The notes under the pieces were generated by a model. The model was not told the origin of the DNA. It made no database searches and saw only the letters and a program-made list of their open reading frames with translations. The translations under genes and the position numbers were made by a program. This document shows positions 22,163 through 24,157 of a stretch of 24,157 nucleotides of DNA, piece after piece (positions within the stretch are counted from its first letter, which is position 1; every line of letters begins with the position of its first letter). The stretch is from an uncultured bacterium (GTDB lineage Bacteria; Bacillota; Clostridia; Christensenellales; Borkfalkiaceae). The stretch is taken from assembly GCA_934871445.1 (NCBI GenBank), contig CAKXBD010000003.1:7828-31984 (forward strand), written 5' to 3'.

Positions 22163-24157
22163 ATGGCTAAGAAAGAAACCAGCCCCGAATTAACCGAGGA
22201 ATTTAAGAAAACGCTCGCCATGACGAAAATGCTGGACGTGGAGGTGGATAACGAGCTCAAACGCTCGTTTATCGCCTACGCCATGGCGGTCAACAAGTCG
22301 AGGGCGATCCCCGACGTGCGCGACGGTCTCAAACCCGTGCACAGGAGAATTTTGTTCTCCATGCACGAAATGGGGCTGTATAACGACAAATCCTACCGCA
22401 AGTGCGCCAGAATCGTCGGCGACACGCTCGGTAAATATCACCCTCACGGCGACAGCTCCGTATACGACGCATTGGTGCGCCTCGCGCAGGATTTCACCAT
22501 CAATTTCCCGCTCGTGGACGGTCACGGCAACTTCGGCAGCGTGGACGGCGATCCCGCCGCGGCCATGCGTTACACGGAAGCGAGGCTTTCAAAGCTGGCG
22601 GCCGAAATGCTCAAAGACCTCGACAAGGAAACGGTGGACTTTATCCCCAATTTCGACGGCAACGAATCGGAACCCACCGTCCTGCCCTCCCGCTTCCCCA
22701 ACCTTTTGGTGAACGGTTCGGACGGCATCGCGGTCGGCATGGCGACGAATATTCCGCCCCATAACCTCGCGGAGGTCATCGACGGTACGGTAGCCATGAT
22801 CGACAATCCCGACATTACCGTGGACGAGCTCATGGAGTATATTCCCGCGCCCGATTTTCCCACGGGCGGCATCATCATGGGACGGAGCGGCATCCGCAAC
22901 GCCTACCGCACGGGACAGGGGAAAATCGTCATTCGTTCCAAATGCGAGATAGAGGACTACGGCACGGGCGGGAACGCCCGTCAGAGAATCGTCGTCACCG
23001 AGATTCCCTATCAGGTGAATAAAGCCATGCTCATCAAGACGATTGCAGACATGGTCAAGGATAAGCGCCTCGAAGGCATTTCCGACATCCGCGAGGAATC
23101 CGACCGCGACGGCATGCGCATCGTCATCGAGTGCAAAAAGGACGCAAACGCGCAGGTGGTTTTGAATACCCTCTATAAGCGCACGAACTTGCAGGTCTCC
23201 GACGGCATTATCATGCTGGCGCTCGTCGAGAACGGAACGGAGCCCAAGACGCTCAATTTAAGGGATATTCTCTACTATTATCTCGAACATCAGAAAGACG
23301 TCATCACCCGCCGCACCCGCTACGACCTCAACAAGACGGAGGAACGCGCGCATATCGTCGCGGGACTCGTGCTCGCTTTGGCGAACATCGACGAAGTCAT
23401 CAAGATCATCAAGGAATCCGCGGATAAATTCGTCGCGATTGCAAAGCTGACGGAAACGTTCGAGCTGGACGAAAAACAGGCAAACGCCATTCTCGAAATG
23501 CGCCTGCAAAGATTGACGTCTCTGGAAGTGGAAAAGCTCAGGGAAGAGCTGGCGGCTCTGGAAGCGACGATTGCCGACCTCAAAGACATTCTCGCCCACG
23601 AAAGCCGCGTAATGGCGATTATTCGGGGTGATCTCATCGATATCAAAAACCGCTATCCTTCTCCCCGCCGCACGGAAATTTCCGTCGATTACGGCTCCAT
23701 CGAGGAGGCGGATCTCATCGACAGGGAGGACGTGGTCATTTCCCTGACGCATACGGGGTATATCAAGCGCCTTCCCGTCTCGGAATACAAGGCGCAAAAC
23801 CGCGGCGGCATGGGCATCACGGGACATAAACCCAAGGAAGAGGACTATGTGGAAAAGATGTTCATTTCCTCCACACACGACGATATTTTGCTGTTCTCCT
23901 CCTTCGGAAAGGTATATTCCGTCAAGGGCTATGAAATTCCCGAAGCCAACCGCACCGCGAGAGGCCGCGCCGTCGTCAATATCGTGCGGCTTGATCAGGG
24001 AGAAAAGATAGAGTCCGTCCTTCCCTTCAAGGAAGGGGACGGCGGCTATATCGTCATCGCGACCAAAAAGGGAATTATCAAAAAGACCTCCACGAAGGAA
24101 TACGAACGTATTCCCAAGAACGGCAAAATCGCGATCAAGCTCCCCGAGGGCGACGAG
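22163..24157 (+). CDS. gyrA: DNA gyrase subunit A, 3' end outside the window
   Basis: GyrA cuts and rejoins DNA in the gyrase A2B2 complex. The frame is open for 665 codons from the ATG at 22163 to the window end, so roughly the last fifth of the protein is missing. AGGGAG overlaps the gyrB stop and sits 6 bases before the start. The winged-helix region has KYHPHGDSSVYDALVRLAQDF, and RYTEARL carries the catalytic tyrosine. The residues equivalent to Ser83 and Asp87 of E. coli (GDSSVYD) are the unmutated types, so no classical quinolone-resistance change is seen there. Later come the coiled coil (EMRLQRLTSLEVEKL) and the start of the C-terminal beta-pinwheel. The GyrA box there reads QNRGGMG rather than the usual QRRGGKG, but its adjacency to gyrB supports GyrA over ParC. 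Confidence 0.97.
   Translation, partial: MAKKETSPELTEEFKKTLAMTKMLDVEVDNELKRSFIAYAMAVNKSRAIPDVRDGLKPVHRRILFSMHEMGLYNDKSYRKCARIVGDTLGKYHPHGDSSVYDALVRLAQDFTINFPLVDGHGNFGSVDGDPAAAMRYTEARLSKLAAEMLKDLDKETVDFIPNFDGNESEPTVLPSRFPNLLVNGSDGIAVGMATNIPPHNLAEVIDGTVAMIDNPDITVDELMEYIPAPDFPTGGIIMGRSGIRNAYRTGQGKIVIRSKCEIEDYGTGGNARQRIVVTEIPYQVNKAMLIKTIADMVKDKRLEGISDIREESDRDGMRIVIECKKDANAQVVLNTLYKRTNLQVSDGIIMLALVENGTEPKTLNLRDILYYYLEHQKDVITRRTRYDLNKTEERAHIVAGLVLALANIDEVIKIIKESADKFVAIAKLTETFELDEKQANAILEMRLQRLTSLEVEKLREELAALEATIADLKDILAHESRVMAIIRGDLIDIKNRYPSPRRTEISVDYGSIEEADLIDREDVVISLTHTGYIKRLPVSEYKAQNRGGMGITGHKPKEEDYVEKMFISSTHDDILLFSSFGKVYSVKGYEIPEANRTARGRAVVNIVRLDQGEKIESVLPFKEGDGGYIVIATKKGIIKKTSTKEYERIPKNGKIAIKLPEGDE

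Noticed and set aside
1..24157. CRISPR arrays, insertion sequences, rRNA genes, replication origin boxes
   Set aside because: No regularly spaced direct repeats, transposase motifs, rRNA-like blocks or clusters of DnaA boxes were seen by eye on either strand.

Overview
The window looks like a stretch of chromosome from an endospore-forming, clostridia-like Bacillota (Firmicutes). Four sporulation or germination genes are present (spoIIR, sleB, ypeB and a spoVB-type flippase). The promoters are consistently sigma-A like (TTGACA, about 17 bp, TATAAT), ribosome binding sites are strong AGGAGG types, and U-tract terminators follow many units. I cannot place it at genus level from sequence alone.

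Layout, left to right. 114-2483 is a large lipoprotein with an extra C-terminal membrane anchor. 2669-3211 is an acidic double zinc-ribbon protein. 3330-4253 (minus strand) holds rubrerythrin followed by two tiny overlapping genes. 4463-8482 (plus strand) carries trmL, spoIIR, sleB and ypeB; the start of ypeB is broken by what looks like a one-base frameshift. 8634-9097 is a PerR/Fur-type regulator with a palindrome over its own -10 box. 9124-9330 is a complete miniature transcription unit for a 28-residue membrane peptide. 9374-11104 is leuA (type 2), followed by a single tRNA-Gly(CCC) with its own promoter and terminator. 11390-13542 is a visibly AT-richer accessory gene: a PD-(D/E)XK-like nuclease segment fused to a DUF2075/Schlafen-type helicase, a candidate defence gene. 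13753-18136 is a plus-strand run: spoVB-like flippase, mazG (yabN type), dusB and a nucleoside deaminase. 18296-19870 (minus strand) has a membrane-bound XRE regulator and, separated from it by a terminator, a 55-residue zinc-ribbon protein. 20154 to the end is the gyrB-gyrA operon, with gyrA cut by the window edge.

Most genes are ordinary chromosomal housekeeping or sporulation genes. SpoIIR would signal from forespore to mother cell. SleB and YpeB would act together in cortex breakdown at germination. Rubrerythrin and the PerR-like regulator fit peroxide defence in an anaerobe. The spoVB-mazG neighbourhood resembles the yabM-yabN order of Bacillus.

The parts I consider least explained are the fused nuclease-helicase beside the tRNA, the overlapping small genes behind rubrerythrin, the 28-residue membrane peptide, and the long basic extension and broken start of YpeB. 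No CRISPR array, insertion sequence, integrase, rRNA or replication origin was seen. All readings are by eye; no database search or folding calculation was run.
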